DNA of 31,347 nt from JAYEHK01 sp034659475 (GTDB taxonomy: Bacteria; Bacillota; Syntrophomonadia; Syntrophomonadales; Syntrophomonadaceae), in contig JAYEHK010000167.1 of assembly GCA_034659475.1 (NCBI GenBank), positions 1 through 31,347 on the forward strand, in the 5' to 3' direction. Under the pieces are notes generated by a model that worked only from the letters and a program-made list of their open reading frames with translations, did not search any database and had not been told where the DNA came from. Below, piece after piece: positions 31,115-31,347 of the stretch. How positions within the stretch are numbered: position 1 is the first letter of the stretch; the number at the start of each line of letters is the position of its first letter. The position numbers and the translations under genes are program-made.

Positions 31115-31347
31115 TGGACTGCCTCCAGCAAGACGTATTAAATCGTTTAAAAAGGTATATCCGATTGTTGTTCATATTCATCGAAGAACATAATTTGGTC
31201 TTCAAAATATAATTTAACTATGTAACTTAAGTTTCGCACCCCGCAAAACCTGGATTCCCTGAATACTCTGATAGCCTCAAAGAACTAATAGAACTGGTTT
31301 TTAGACTAAATCCATATTGGCAACTCAACTTGCTTTATCGAGCTTTT
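31115..31347. other. Right-edge region without a recognised gene
   Basis: Apart from the frames at 30983-31114 (minus) and 31231-31347 (plus), this stretch shows no complete gene, transposase or terminator. Base composition is AT-rich and like the other intergenic parts. Confidence 0.4.
31231..31347 (+). CDS. Possible partial reading frame running off the window
   Basis: After a TAA at 31228-31230 the plus strand stays open for 39 codons to the window end. The text (GFPEYSDSLKELIEL, FRLNPYWQLNLLYRAF) is protein-like with an amphipathic helical look. There is no start codon or ribosome site at its left end, so it could be the inner part of a gene broken by a frameshift, or start further right. 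Family not recognised. Confidence 0.3.

Overview
The window looks like a chromosomal segment of an endospore-forming, probably anaerobic, Gram-positive bacterium (clostridial or Peptococcales-like Bacillota). The evidence is spoIIP and a Tlp-type small acid-soluble spore protein, a DUF3343 gene, an oxygen-sensitive radical-SAM lysine 2,3-aminomutase, strong AGGAGG ribosome sites and canonical sigma-A promoters. No phage or complete insertion sequence is visible. Everything here is read from the sequence and from memory of protein families; no search was run.

Layout. Positions 1-5200 hold an unknown membrane protein, a YdcZ-type and a ZIP-type transporter, a two-gene ABC-2 exporter split by a 210-bp foldback element, and a small TIGR04086-type membrane protein. 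Positions 5185-6069 are a non-coding block of composite repeats. Positions 6070-8928 (minus strand) carry an operon of thioesterase, DUF3343 protein and DinG/XPD-like helicase. A 3D-like secreted protein (9384-9929) converges on a four-gene minus-strand operon, 16546 down to 9926: GT4 glycosyltransferase, GH57 branching enzyme, GH57 glucanotransferase/amylase-like protein and SAM methyltransferase. S-adenosylhomocysteine hydrolase is divergent from it. Then come spoIIP, a DHA2 drug exporter, tRNA-Arg(CCG), a KtrA/KtrB potassium pair, tlp, an acyl-CoA synthetase, a rarD remnant, the kamA-ablB pair for N-epsilon-acetyl-beta-lysine, and an SGNH/MBOAT acyl-transfer pair. The last 350 bases hold only fragmentary or unrecognised reading frames.

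How the genes work together. The most coherent system is the alpha-glucan operon ending in a methyltransferase, facing an SAH-recycling gene across 143 bp. GT4 + GH57 branching enzyme + methyltransferase is the gene set known from mycobacterial methylglucose lipopolysaccharide synthesis, so a methylated alpha-glucan is a reasonable but unproven idea. Ktr potassium uptake and acetyl-beta-lysine synthesis, only about 3 kb apart, suggest salt adaptation. The SGNH/MBOAT pair probably acylates an extracellular polymer.

The most unusual non-coding feature is a family of five mosaic intergenic elements (5183-5320, 5329-5522, 5865-6050, 9117-9307, 19269-19516). They share the end motifs AACCACCGATGAAAAT and CTATTTTCTAATTAA, while their interiors differ.
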